The notes below the pieces were generated by a model. The model made no database searches. It was not told the origin of the DNA and saw nothing but the letters and a program-made list of their open reading frames with translations. Below, in pieces: positions 1 to 10,451 of a stretch of DNA of 64,000 bases. Each line of letters opens with the position of its first letter. The first letter of the stretch is position 1. The translations under genes were made by a program, and so were the position numbers. Location of the stretch: the NCBI GenBank assembly GCA_036924285.1, contig JAYKYS010000004.1:27374001-27438000 (forward strand), in the 5' to 3' direction. The DNA comes from Asterella californica (Eukaryota; Streptophyta; Marchantiopsida; Marchantiales; Aytoniaceae).

Positions 1-7
1 ACCTATA

Positions 8-916
8 GTGGTTCCTCAAGTGGTTCCTCAGGCGCCTGCTGTACCTATCCCAGCACAGAGAGGACCACCTAGACAACAACAGCGACTTGTTGAGAACCGA
101 AATCAACATAACTTGATTGAGGAGCTTATTCAACAGTTGAGAGATTTGAGGGTTGAGATGACAGACCTCAAGAGAGACCAACGACTAGTTGCACCAGGTG
201 CTCGACCTGTAGGAGGAACCTTTACCAGGAGATGCATTTGGTACGACAGCCTAGATCATCTCAGAGGAGACTGCCAAGACTTGGCGGTTGTCTTTCGAGA
301 GGACGTAGTCAACTATCAGAATAACAGGTTGTATCTAACCACCACTGAGCAGCCTCTGAACACGTATTTTGGAAGAGGAGGAATGAGGAGTTCGCTTCCA
401 GCACTTACTGGTGCAAACACTACAGCGATGACTGCGGGTTCTACGGAGGCTGATGTATATACCGAGAGAGTTGAGGTGCGCTCTAATCCAACTATGGTTA
501 AACAGGCTACTGAGGTCTCAGTTGAAATGATGAAGAGAGGTACTAAAAGCATTAGGAGAGCTACTGGATGGAGAGACCCAGTAGATGCAACTTCTATTCG
601 AGCGTTTTTGGAGACGAGTGGTGAACAAGATGCCATGATCGAAGACAAAAAAAGACGGGATGTTTCTGATTTAGATGTAGGAGTACCAGAGGACAGTGAC
701 CGTCGGAGGGTTACGAGGAGGAGAGCAGCGGAACCATCATCATCTGTACTAACTGGTAGATTTCCTGCTACAGAGAATATACCTTCTATCTCTACAGCTC
801 CACCACCTGCAGTAGATCCTATGGAAGGTGTACAAGATTTGCCACAAGAGACTATTGCTACAGATAGAGTACGGGAAAAGAGGTTTACAGCACAGGAAAA
901 GGAAAAAGCTCCGTGA
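8..916 (+). pseudogene. Element A gag, C-terminal part (broken)
   Basis: The open frame has no natural start, because the true start is upstream of the window. Around residues 70-90 is a degenerate zinc knuckle, CIWYDSLDHLRGDC, in which the second cysteine of C-x2-C-x4-H-x4-C is Tyr. A segment near residues 190-220 (WRDPVDATSIRAFL, then a charged run) is also recognisable in relic E near 23.93 kb, which supports common descent. The end is a frameshift near 870-890: the next frame continues with REVLGIAKREFH, which also has a counterpart in E. A long antisense frame at 316-933 is a shadow. Confidence 0.7.
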
Positions 917-1643
917 GGTGCTTGGTATCGCAAAGAGAGAGTTTCACAAATTGATAATAGACATCATGAAGAGAAAGAGACAGGTGGTGTTGACTGAACA
1001 AGTAAGTAGTCATATGATTGGAGCAGTAGATGCTATTGGTGTTGATGGGTTCAGAGATGATAAGTATGAAGCATGGGTTGCTGGTCCGGCTGTTATTGAG
1101 AATGAAGATGAAGAGTTTGAGGAAGATAGATCAAGCGCAGATAGTGATTTCAAAGAGAAGCACTGGGCAAGAGCGACAACAGAGACGCAGGTTCGACTTG
1201 GAGGACTTGCTGAACTAGTACCAGTGCTTGTGGATCACTTGTCGGAGATCAACATCATTTTCAAGGAGGTGTATGAGAAGGGGCAGTGGTCTATCGAAAG
1301 GAATCATGGTTGGGTACTTCGTACTGCAAATAATCAAAAGGATGAGTTATACGGAGCTTGTCCCAATATGCGTGTAAGGATTGGAGATGTAGAGATTGAT
1401 CAGCATTTCTTTATACAGTCATCTGCTTCCTATCCTATCATACTAGGCCAACCATACATCATCGCTGTTCGAATGGAGACAAAGGTGATGAACGATGGGT
1501 CTCATTACGCCAGAGTTCGAAGTCCTGATGACAAGTACTCAGTACAATTTTTGACGGTTCGTTTAAGACATGAGCGGAACCGACAAACCCTTAGAGATTC
1601 TCAGACGAAGAGATGTAAAGGTTTTCGCAGTCCACTCCTGTAG
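828..1643 (+). pseudogene. Element A retropepsin-like protease region
   Basis: The real coding part begins at about 885, after the frameshift. It reads through a basic helix (REVLGIAKREFHKLIID), an acidic stretch, and then the protease core with LVDHLSEINII. Family members use Asp-His-Gly-Ser at this point instead of the usual Asp-Ser/Thr-Gly; here the Gly has become Leu. The downstream ILGQPYI segment matches the hydrophobic ILGRPW-type element of retropepsins. The relic E homologue at 24.5-24.6 kb reads LIDHGFEINIVSKDIY. The frame stops at 1641-1643 before RT. A catalytically active protease is unlikely. Confidence 0.65.
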
Positions 1644-1690
1644 AGCGAGAAGACAGGGGTGTAGAACCTACCATTGAGATCCCGTCAGAG

Positions 1691-3393
1691 TTGGAAGCGA
1701 GACATGTACAAAGGTCTGGAGACAAGTGTGGTGTACAGAGTTGGCAGTCTAGATTGCTGATGTTTGAAGCAGATGGATGTAGTCGATTTACAAGAGTTGA
1801 AGATATGAGAGAAAATACAAAAAGATGGATGGTGAAACAGGTATCAGAGCTGTGGCGTGTAGGGGTTCTGCTTGAAGACGAAGTCATTTTTGGTTTGTTT
1901 GAAGAGTTTATGGCTGTACAGTCAGTTGTTGGTTGGTTAGATAGTGTGAGTAGATTGATGGAAGAGAAAGATAGTATGACGGTGATCCCCATCCACTCTC
2001 GACGTATATATGAGGAGGTTGCTATGTACGTGCAGTTCTTTCCTCATCCGATGCATAATAGTGAGAGAAGAGAAGTTGTTTGTTGGTGTGCACTCCCTCA
2101 GGAAGCAGACGTCCATGCGAAATACAAATCTGTATTGAAAAAGGTGAGACCGGTAGCAGCTCAACTACCTACTAACTCCCAGCAGAAAGTACAATTAGTG
2201 GGGACTAAGCCTATATTACGTGATCATAGACGAGTAGGACATCAGTTTATTGAGGAGACGTTGAAAGAGCTCCAGATAGGAGGGGGTGATTTCTTGACTG
2301 AGGTTGAGAAGACAGTGTTTGAGCAGATGATAATGGATCATGGTAAAGCATTCTCTTTTTCAGCAGAGGAGATAGGTTGTGTGGACCCAAAGGTTATAGC
2401 GCATATGGTTATATTCACAATCCCTCATGTGCCTTGGGATCTGAAATCGATCCCAGTTCCTCGTGCTTTATTGCCTAAACTCATCGAGTTGTTGAAAGAG
2501 AAGGTTCAGATGGGGATACTTGAGCCGTCTATGGGGCCAAATTCTAGCAGGTGGTTCACTGTATCCAAGAAGTCAAAAGCTTTGCGTTTTATTCAAGACC
2601 TACAACCTACGAATAACGTAGCCATTCATAACGTTGGGACGGGTCCTGTGATTGAGGAGGTAGCGGAGGCATTTGCAAGGAGAGCTATCTATTCGATAGA
2701 AGATCTATATTCTGGTTATGATCAGTTTCAGCTGGCTGTAGAGAGTAGAGATCTAACTACTATGCGTACGCTCCTAGGATTGATGCGGATGTGTACTCTT
2801 CCACAAGGAGCGACGAACTCAGTGGCTCATATGCAGAATGTGATGCATACCATAAGATACTAAGGGAATTTGTGCCTGATGTTACCATTCCATTTCTAGA
2901 TGATATTCGTATAAAGGGTTGCGCGATTGAAGACAAGGATGAAGCAATACTTGCAAATGGATATTGGAGGTTTGTTGCAGATCATATCAGGAATGTAGAA
3001 CGTATCTTAACTCGTTTGGAGGAGATACATCTCACCTTGTCATGAGCTAAGTCCAAGTTTGGTGTGTCTGAGATTTTAGTGGTTAGGCATCTGTATGGTG
3101 CTTTTGGAAGGCGATCAAACCCGGAGAAGGTTGAAGCCATAGCTAGGATGGCAGATTGTAAGAATATCACGGAGGTTCGACGTTTTCTAGGTGCTTGTGT
3201 ATTTTATCGTTTATCCATTCCTGATTATGCTCATGTTGTTGAGCCTTTGTATGCATTACTGAGAAAGGGTAGGAGGTTTGTATGGATCTCAGTTCATCGA
3301 GAAGCTATGAATAGACTGAAGGAGGCTCTACAGTCTCCACCTGTTCTGAGAAGAGTAGACTACGGGTGTGAGGGACTGTCATTGTCACAGTAG
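1691..3393 (+). pseudogene. Element A reverse transcriptase
   Basis: RT fingers and palm are visible: VQMGILEPSMGPNSSRW, KALRFIQDLQPTNN, DLYSGYDQFQLAV, RMCTLPQGATNSVAHMQNVM. A frameshift near 2850 moves the frame, and the catalytic YxDD box then appears as FLDDI at about 2893. An in-frame TGA at 3043-3045 follows, then the connection region ILVVRHLYGAFGRR...VRRFLGACVFY. The FLDDI box and the phrase CTLPQGATNSVAHM mark a distinct gypsy lineage, different from B, C and D in this window (FIDDF box, GLCNAPATFQR). About 740 bp of poorly conserved sequence separates protease and RT, with no sign of a methyltransferase. Confidence 0.8.
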
Positions 3394-3990
3394 ATACTAG
3401 TCCAAAAGCGATTGGCTGGGCAATAGGTCAAGATGATACGGATGGTATGCGGTTTACCTCTAGGTTTGGAGCTAGGATCTTGACAGATAGGCAACGAGAC
3501 TATCCTCAGGTGAAGCGTGAGTTGTGGAGAGCGGTGACAGCGATGAAGACAGACCGTGAGTTTCTGATAGGTGCTCATGTAGTCCTAGAAATAGATTGTC
3601 TACCTCTACTATGCATGATATCCAACTGCAACACGCCAAACATAGCAATGTTATGTTGGATTGCCCTATATTAGAAGCTTGAATCCAGAGCTGAAGCATA
3701 TAAAAGAAAAGGAGAATGTGGTCGCATATATGTTGTCAAGGGCTCGATTTGTAGATGAGGATGTCATGTTTTCAGAAGCTGAGGAAGAGGAGAGAAAGGA
3801 TGCTCAGTGTCAGGTTAATCAACAGGCGACAGGCTTAGAACCGTTCAGAGAAGAGTTCTACTCGAGAAGGTTACGTGACATTGGATTCTTTCTAAGTTCT
3901 TTAAACAGACGGGAGGGTTTGAGTGATGCAGAGTTCATAGAGATAAGAAGGAAGGCATATGATTACTTGTTGCGAGATGGATATCTTTGA
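3394..3990 (+). pseudogene. Element A RNase H and tether
   Basis: Reading starts with VTVDTSPKAIGWAI (catalytic Asp of RNase H), then RQRDYPQVKRELW (the Glu-containing helix) and VVLEIDCLPLL (third acidic residue). A frameshift near 3665 leads to the ADxLSR-type end, here VVAYMLSRARF. The 3661-3990 frame then continues into an acidic linker and the region before integrase. It stops at 3988-3990 (TGA). Confidence 0.7.
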
Positions 3991-4056
3991 AAGCGTCCAA
4001 AGAGAAGGGATGGAGCACTTCTACGAGTTATAGATGATCTGCAGACCAAGCAACGA

Positions 4057-5255
4057 TTGATGAAGGAGTTTCATGACATCTTGTGGGCCGGACATCGAGG
4101 AGCTTGGGCTACCTACACAAAGTTGAAGGAGAGATACTGGTGGAGAGGACTTTATCAAGATGTGGTGAACTTTGTGGGTTCATGCTTGCACTGTCAATTT
4201 TACTCAAAGGTACGTTATAGAGATGGTCTGGTACCGATCTATCCGTCTAGTATCCATTTTCAATGGGTTCTTGATTTGGTAGCAATGCCTCCTGGGTTAT
4301 GGGGTATGAGGTACTTGGTGTTGGCTCGAGAAGACCTCTCCAACTTTGTGAAAGGAAGAGCTCTAAGGACGAAGACCACAGAAAGGATATGTAGGTTTGT
4401 TCTTGAAGATAATATCTGTAGGTACGGATCTATAAGGAGATTGCGTGCAGACAAAGGAGAGTTACGTGGTACAGAAGCGAAGGAGTTCTTCGCCCAACAC
4501 GGAGTGAAACTCAAACTCACTATTGTCATGAATCCGGAAAGGATCGATAAGAGCGAGAGAGGGCATCCGTCGATTGTTCAAGCTCTGGTAAAGACATGCG
4601 ATGGTAGGCATAGATAGTGGCCTAGGTTGCTTCCTTTTGCTATGTGGGCTGACAAGTCGACTCATTGCACTACTACTGGGTGCATGTCCATTGAACTGAT
4701 GCTGGATCAAAAGCCGATTATGCCGGCAGAGGAGGATTTTCCTACATGGGTTACTTTACCGTGGGAAGAAGAGATGGATCGTATACAACTTCTTGCACTT
4801 CGAATAGGCAATTGGAACATAGGGAGGAAGATCTTACAAAGGCACAACAGAAACTGAAAGAGGCCCGTCTCAAGAACAAGGACAGGTTTGACAAGACACA
4901 CAGGCTCCGGCCGAAGCCCATACATGATGGAGATTGGGTTTTGGTGTATGACAGTACATTACAGAATCAGCACCCTACGATTCGGAAATTTTCTAGGAGG
5001 TGGTTTGGTCCGTATGTAGTCTTAGAAGTGCATCAGAATGCTACTTACTCTTTACGAGAGCTCGATGGTACACCTCTAAGACTTCCTGTTGCTGGTAAGC
5101 GTATCAAGTTGGTTAAAAGAAGAGGACAATCCATTGAGCTGGATGAATTTTTGGAGTCAGATCAGATGATGGATGCAGTTGCAGATCTGCTAACACAAGA
5201 AGACGTAGAGGACGATGAGGAGGACGATGGTAATTTAAAGAACCATGGAGACTAG
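4057..5255 (+). pseudogene. Element A integrase with GPY/F C-terminus
   Basis: The HHCC zinc finger is seen as FHDILWAGHRG ... CLHC, followed by the catalytic core with VLDLVAMP (first Asp) and RADKGEL (second Asp). The core is broken at 4617 and resumes in other frames. From 4746 the C-terminal module is recognisable: DGDWVLVYDS, WFGPYVV and RIKLVKRR, typical of the GPY/F domain of Ty3/gypsy integrases. No chromodomain is seen after it, only an acidic tail to the stop at 5253-5255. Confidence 0.75.
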
Positions 5256-5290
5256 TGGAAAAGTTGGTACGTATCGGAGGATGTGCAGAT

Positions 5291-5300
5291 TTGGAGGGGG
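5291..5300 (+). other. Element A polypurine tract
   Basis: ttggaggggg lies about 35 bp after the pol stop and is followed at once by TG (tgaatgtcg), as expected for the junction of internal region and 3' LTR. It would prime plus-strand DNA synthesis. Confidence 0.55.
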
Positions 5301-7100
5301 TGAATGTCGTAGTGTGTAACATTCCATATGATGAAACGAAACTTCGAAAGACACTCAACCAGCATTTGTTCGAGAAGCTGCGCCCTAGCTTCTCAAGCTG
5401 GGCAGGAGCTAAGCTGGGGCTATGCTTGGCAAGCTGTCCCTTAGCTTAGACTGAAATATCACCTTGAAAGAGATCGAAAGGCATCAGAATGTAGAGCTCG
5501 ACGAGGAGAACGACTTCATGCTTCCAGTCTTGACAGAAAGTGTTTTAAGTAATAGTTAGCACGGGTTTTAGACTGAGAAATATGTGAAAGAGAGAAATCC
5601 GCCGATTCTAGCTCGTGACTCGAACTCAGAATCTGGTAGCATGAGCGTGTAGGTGTTCACAAATACTATAGTTTTGACTCTTTGTTCATTAAAAACGGAG
5701 TTGTATAGAGAAGTTAGCGTAGGAAAGGTTAGTAAAGACTTTACAGGAAAATTTCTTCAAGAAAACATATGTACAAAAATTTTTACCTTCTTGAACGGAA
5801 CCAAAGGCCATCCCAGTGATAGGGCGCTTGCCTAGGAGGGAAGTGGTCTCAAGATCAATCCCTCCTGGCCTCTGGTTCCTATTCCGGCATGTTGGCCTCC
5901 TGGAAGGGAGTCTATGTTGGATATGCAGCCACGTCGTGCATATCTAGGGGCGGGAGACCGGTATCTCTCTTAATCATGGGCTTCCTAGCCTAAGCCTCCA
6001 CATGCCATCCTGAATATACTATGGGAGATACCTGGTGCACATATGAGGGGGCTGTAAGCTCTGTGGGACAGCCCCATAAGTGTTGGGGCTTCGGTCTACA
6101 TTGGAAGGCTTGTAGTATATTTAGAGTGGCATCAAGAGCACGGAAAACTTTTGCTGATCAGTTAATTAATCATCGAGTCCGCTTAGCAATGGCAAAGAAA
6201 GATGTGAGACCTTTAATAATGAAGAGGTCGGCTTTGTAAAGGCAGCTCTGAAGCTTTTATTAAAAAGGGAGCTGGTTTAATAATTAAGGTTCTGTACGTA
6301 AGGGCAGCAGGGGGCAGCTTAGCTAGGGGCCTGCTTCTGATAAGCAGTTCTGCTTATAAGGACAGCAGGGGGACAGCTTAGCTGGAGACTTACGTTTTAG
6401 GTTAATTAACCTCCGGCCGCGGGAGTCAGGGATCTTTTTCAAGGACTTTTTACAAAGAGCAAGGAAGGAGCCGTCGGGACGCGTAGGAGAAGCTTGGGAG
6501 CAGGAGAGATCAAATTTCTGAGAAGATTGAATTGGGAGGTCGTCGCAAGGAGAGGGTTAAGTGCTTTAGGGCTTGAACTGTGTCTAACAACCTGTTTTGG
6601 AGAAAATTATCTTCAGAAGGGAGTCTATTGAGCGGAGATCAGTTTGGTGATATGTGGGAGGCTTTTGATCGTTGTTGAACCAAAATTCTGAGATTTTCAG
6701 TTGGAAAGTTGACGCAAGGAGAGGTATAAGAGTTAGGGGTCTGAATTTTACCTACTGGATTGGGTTTGAGGTGAATTTGACGGTCTTTGGCAGAGAACTG
6801 AGAGACAGAGGAAGAGACACACAAGAGAGGAAGAGAGAGAGATTTGTTTCCACAGTTGAAGAAATTGATGGTGCAGCCGACATTGAAATAAAGTTATTTT
6901 GAATCTTGAGAGACCTGTTTGTGTACTTGAGTACTTGCTGAGTGTTTGTTTTGTAATTGGTGGACGCAAGAAGCCGGATTTTGAGATCTCATCGTCAGGA
7001 GCAATCTGTTTTCTCTTCGGGTCATTTCTCTGATCAATCACAGTCAGGAGGTTTGCCCTCCCCAAGAAAGACTCTCGCCGCGACAACGTGGTAACTTAAT
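5301..7100 (+). repeat. Presumed 3' LTR of element A (right edge uncertain)
   Basis: The sequence starts TGAATGTCG after the polypurine tract and has no convincing coding frame. It contains AGCT-rich runs near 5380-5450 and 6300-6400, and a repeated motif ending gacgcaaggagag/gtcgcaaggagag near 6540 and 6710. The LTR end cannot be fixed without the 5' copy. The stretch 7100-7282, up to the target site of element B, shows nothing I can name. Confidence 0.4.
5800..5880 (+). repeat. tRNA-like (SINE head) sequence
   Basis: agtgatagggcgcttgcctagg resembles an internal pol III A box and anticodon arm. About 30 bp downstream, ggtctcaagatcaatccc resembles a B box. The order and spacing are tRNA-like, but no complete acceptor stem is visible, so this is more likely a SINE or tRNA relic inside the element A LTR than a tRNA gene. 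Confidence 0.35.
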
Positions 7101-7282
7101 TTCACACATACGTTATCAAGTCTAGCCTTTAAAGTGTCAGCATAAATCTTAAACTACTTGCGAAGACATGTAAAATGACGCGTAACCATGAAAGATAACT
7201 TAAACAAGCTAGAAAGCATGCATGGACGACATGTAAGTACAACCCATGAGCTTAAACTCTACCAACATGGTAAACCTAAGTT

Positions 7283-7287
7283 ATGTA
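7283..7287. repeat. Target-site duplication of element B, left copy
   Basis: atgta lies directly before the TG of the left LTR and is identical to 20264-20268 directly after the CA of the right LTR. Five bases is the normal Ty3/gypsy target duplication. Confidence 0.9.
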
Positions 7288-8104
7288 TGTAACAACCCAG
7301 AGAAACATAAAGTATCGGAAATAGTAAATTAAGGATCGTCCCCACGAAGATACAGTTAACAATTACACAAAACACAGTACTACAACGTCACAATGATAAT
7401 TCAGATGGTTTTATGTTATTCTCACGGAATGGAATAATATCCGGATGAGAGTTTAAGTCTGATAAGAAACCAAACCCAAGCACAAACCTGATAAATCGAA
7501 TACAAACAACAATGAAATAGTTCTTTGATCAGGGACCCTTCCGACATACATACAAAAGATTGAGAAGACAAATGTGAATGTATGAATAAGGTAAAATACT
7601 ACCGAAATGTTACTAGTCTTCTTCTGAAAAGACAGAAGAATACTGATTTCACATCAAGGTTCCAAGAATAAGTCCCTACTCTTCCTAAGGAATGTTCTTC
7701 CAATTAAATCCTCATGCTTAAGAATCCCACTTATTTGAAGAAGGCAAACTTAAGACAAAGCCACCATCATCCAAACTCTCCTTACAATTTAACTTATGCT
7801 CTTCCACTTCACAGTAACTGATTTGTTCTCAGATCTTCGTTCAAAAGCTCTTCACGAAGATTACAGGTTCAACTTCGGCCGAAGTCTCTTCAAAGCTCCT
7901 ACACCGAAGTGTCTTCTTTCAAGTCTAAGGGCGAAGATCTTCGTCAATCAGAAAATTACACCTGCGACAGTAAACACCGAATATTCGGAGGAAAATATCT
8001 TCGTCCAAAACATTCATAACATCGCTCCGCACTTTTGGGAAATAGAAATAAATTAATAAAGAACTGAAAACATGGAAAAGGCACGAGGGCTGTGGATCGC
8101 GCTG

Positions 8105-8112
8105 CTTATATA
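8105..8112 (-). promoter_or_regulatory. Element B LTR TATA box (left LTR)
   Basis: On the - strand the sequence reads TATATAAG, downstream of the U3 reading frames and about 820 bp from the LTR's 3' end. It is the best candidate for the U3/R promoter. The right-LTR copy is at 17940-17947. Confidence 0.5.
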
Positions 8113-8218
8113 CTACTTCGTCCTAACCTAACTGTTTTTCTAACTGCGCTAACTGTCTAACTTCCTAAGAAGGCGGAAGACCTTCGCTACCTTACGATCA
8201 TCTTCATCTTCACAGTAA

Positions 8219-9043
8219 CTAAATTCCTAAGCCTAACTGTGCTCTGAACTCTTCTAACTGAACTTCCACGTTCGTTCGCATCTCGCCAATCTCCCTATCT
8301 ACCTTCTGTCTAAGTCTAGAAAGGCGCGCTTTCACACCGTCGGGATTGGCCTCTGCTTGCACTACCTCCGCCTTTAACGCCCGAAGAAGACCGAGCTCGT
8401 CCACATCTAGCCCCGAAGTCACGTACGCGGATAGAACCGGCATCAACTTCTTCCGAAGGTCTTCGGAGTCTGCCACCTTCGTCTTCAAATATTCGTTCTC
8501 CTTTGTGAGCTCTGCAACCGTAGTCTGGAACTCACCTCGACTTCGCTGCAACTCAGCTACCTGGTCAGATAACTCCTTTATGCGGTCGGCGAAGCTCTTC
8601 GTCGGCACCTTCAGCTCTTCATCTTTACTGATCAAAGCAGTCTTGGATTCTTTGCATTGGCGCCGAAGATCTTCTAGCTCCTTCTCCGACTCCAACCTCA
8701 TCTTCGTTGCGTTCCGGGCCTCTTCGCGAAGATTGTTCTTCTCCTGCTGCCAAGTCCCCCTACTAAAATGCAACTCCGCCAACATCTCTAGAAATGTCAC
8801 CTTCCGCTGCACTTCCTTCTCGTAATCCTCCTTGTTGTCTTCAAGAAGTCGGAGGATCGGGACAACTACCTCTTCGCCATAAAGCATTGCCTTCCTGAAT
8901 AAGTCCACATTATCCAAGGCAGATCCCCCCGAAGTACCTTCGCCGCAGACAGCTTCGCCTTCAATCTTTGCTCCTGAGCTGCTTAAGTCCACTGTCTCCT
9001 TCTTCGTGCTCTTTACCTTCTTTCGAGCCTTCGGTTTCTCCAT
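8219..9043 (-). CDS. U3 ORF2 of element B (left LTR): coiled-coil protein
   Basis: Start ATG at 9043, 274 residues, no stop inside. The N-terminus is basic (EKPKARKKVKSTKK), followed by an acidic/Gly-Ser linker. From about residue 75 to 200 runs a long charged coiled coil with heptad-like Leu/Val spacing (KELEDLRRQ, IKELSDQVAELQ), and a further helical region runs to the end. I do not recognise the family. It is in element sense, inside U3, so in genomic RNA it would lie at the 3' end after pol. It is in the same frame as ORF1 (9880-9080), separated only by a TGA and ten codons, so the two could be one readthrough product. The copy in the right LTR is also intact. Confidence 0.6.
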   Translation of the reverse strand: MEKPKARKKVKSTKKETVDLSSSGAKIEGEAVCGEGTSGGSALDNVDLFRKAMLYGEEVVVPILRLLEDNKEDYEKEVQRKVTFLEMLAELHFSRGTWQQEKNNLREEARNATKMRLESEKELEDLRRQCKESKTALISKDEELKVPTKSFADRIKELSDQVAELQRSRGEFQTTVAELTKENEYLKTKVADSEDLRKKLMPVLSAYVTSGLDVDELGLLRALKAEVVQAEANPDGVKARLSRLRQKVDREIGEMRTNVEVQLEEFRAQLGLGI

Positions 9044-9079
9044 TGGCAAAGTCGGAAGAGGCTTCTTCCTCTTGCTACG

Positions 9080-9880
9080 TCAGTTTTCTTCTTCTTCGAC
9101 CATTGTTTGAACAGTCGCTGCCGGCTGCGCTTCTTGAGTATCTTCGGCTGTTGCCTTCGGTGAAGATCCCAGTTGCTGAACCTCTTCGGCTTGTCCCTCT
9201 TCGACTTCACGAACGGGTGATGAAAAATCTTGTTCTTCATCTTCGCCGAAGCCTAACTGCTTAGCTTCATTCTCCTTCAGCCACCCCATACCAAAGTAGA
9301 AAATACTGACGAAGCCTCCCATATACACATAGTCGTGCTTCTTAAACAGGCGCTGGACTTCGTCGTGGAATATCTTCGCCCAGTAAGCTCGTCTTCCGAC
9401 GAAGAGCTGTTCGAAGAAGCATACCTTCCAAGTCGACAGGTAAGTTGTTCTTCGGGGGCTCAAAATCAGCATGATGGCCTCCGCAATCTTCCTCTTCACG
9501 GGATCTCTGTACTCAGACAACTTGTACCCATTCGTTGGATGCATCGGACGCTCGAAGAGCTCCTCGTAGTTCTGGTCCTCCTTGACCAAGTGCTTCATCG
9601 ACGTATTGTCGAAGAGCATGCCGCCCTTCGTCCCAGCTTCATCCAGCAGAACCTTCTCCCAGTTCTCGACAGTCTAGTTGCCCGGTCGCGCATATAGTTC
9701 TGCGCCTGCGTGGTCTTCACACATCCGAATCTGGCTAATGAATTTTCCAGACACCTTCGTCAAGCCTCCCAGGGTTAGGAAGCTAAGACCTATCTCCTTC
9801 AGCTTCGGCCGAAGATGCACTAACTCCTCTCGATCTAACTCAAAGGCTCTAATCCGCGGTAACTTCATCGCGATAGACAT
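9080..9880 (-). pseudogene. U3 ORF1 of element B (left LTR), interrupted by TAG
   Basis: Reads from ATG at 9880 for about 265 codons. A TAG at 9674-9676 interrupts it, where the right LTR has a Trp codon (ARPGNW). The central part (TGGMLFDN, YEELFERPMHP, KRKIAEAIMLILSP, FYFGMGWL) looks like a folded helical domain. It is followed by an acidic Glu-rich tail ending in EEEEN and TGA. It is loosely reminiscent of the plant transposon-associated domains seen beside retrotransposon gag genes, but I cannot assign a family. It lies in U3 in sense orientation. Antisense frames at 8346, 8968 and 9335 are shadows. Confidence 0.55.
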
Positions 9881-10413
9881 CGTGGTCAGACAAAGATTGC
9901 TAGCTGGCTGAGATAAACTTCGTCTAAAACTGCTAGTCTTCGCTCAAGTTGGCCTTCGCCCAAACTGATTGTCTTCGCTCAAGTTGATCGTTCGCAATTG
10001 GAGGGTAGGCTGAGCGCTAAGAGTGAATGTGAGAAATGAGCTAATTTTCCTAGTATATAGGTCGGTTCAAACTCTCACACGTGCCGAAGTCGCCTCTGAT
10101 TGCTTGTCCTCTGACCTGACAAGGGTATGCGCACTGTTGTCTTCGCCCATGCCGCTTATCGTTCCTGTCCCTTTCTGGGTAGGTAGTTCGTCTTCGCTCG
10201 GACTATTCGTGAAGAGAGTGTACTGACGATATACATTCTCTGGTCTTTCCTGGAAAGGTCTTCTTCCGAAGATCTTCGTTGAAGGTTATTCTCTTCTTCC
10301 GAAGACTCTTCTTTACTAAAACTAAGCTATTCTTCTTCTATCTTCATTATTTCTTCTACAAATTTCTACATTTCTAGCTTCTTCTATCAAAAATTGAAAA
10401 AGTGGGCTCTACA

Positions 10414-10427
10414 TACTTCCCCCCCCA
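10414..10427 (-). other. Element B polypurine tract
   Basis: On the - strand the sequence reads GGGGGGGGGAAGTA, immediately before TGTAGAGCC, the start of the 3' LTR. It is the plus-strand primer of reverse transcription. Confidence 0.85.
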
Positions 10428-10451
10428 GATGTGAGCGACCCCGCGAACACA

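Larger units (their letters stand above)
1..7100 (+). mobile_element. Element A: decayed Ty3/gypsy retrotransposon, 5' end outside window
   Basis: Gag tail, protease, reverse transcriptase, RNase H and integrase remains follow in order on the + strand, then a polypurine tract and a presumed 3' LTR. The order PR-RT-RH-INT defines Ty3/gypsy. The reading frame breaks at least six times, so the copy is dead. Its gag-protease region is related to that of relic E at 23.1-24.6 kb. The 5' LTR and start of gag lie upstream of the window. The right edge is not defined, because the 3' LTR end has no partner to compare with. Confidence 0.85.
7288..10413 (-). repeat. Element B left LTR (3' LTR in element sense)
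   Basis: On the + strand it begins tgtaacaaccc and ends ggctctaca. In element sense U3 starts at 10413 and the TATA box lies near 8110, so U3 is about 2.3 kb and contains two coding frames (9880-9080 and 9043-8219). The LTR is rich in CTTCG/CGAAG words, including the palindrome CTTCGGCCGAAG near 7873 and 9804. Confidence 0.95.

Noticed and set aside
316..933. 205-codon frame antisense to element A gag
   Set aside because: Shadow of the gag frame; no protein motif and opposite to the element's coding strand.
8346..8825. 159-codon + strand frame in the left LTR of B (also 18181-18660)
   Set aside because: Ser/Phe-rich antisense shadow of the coiled-coil ORF; codon structure follows the - strand.
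9080..9880. Envelope-like gene in element B
   Set aside because: No signal peptide, transmembrane segment or cysteine pattern; the protein is soluble and acidic-tailed.
10023..10226. 67-codon + strand frame conserved in both LTRs of B (also 19858-20061)
   Set aside because: Identity just reflects the LTR duplication; antisense to the element, with no motif.
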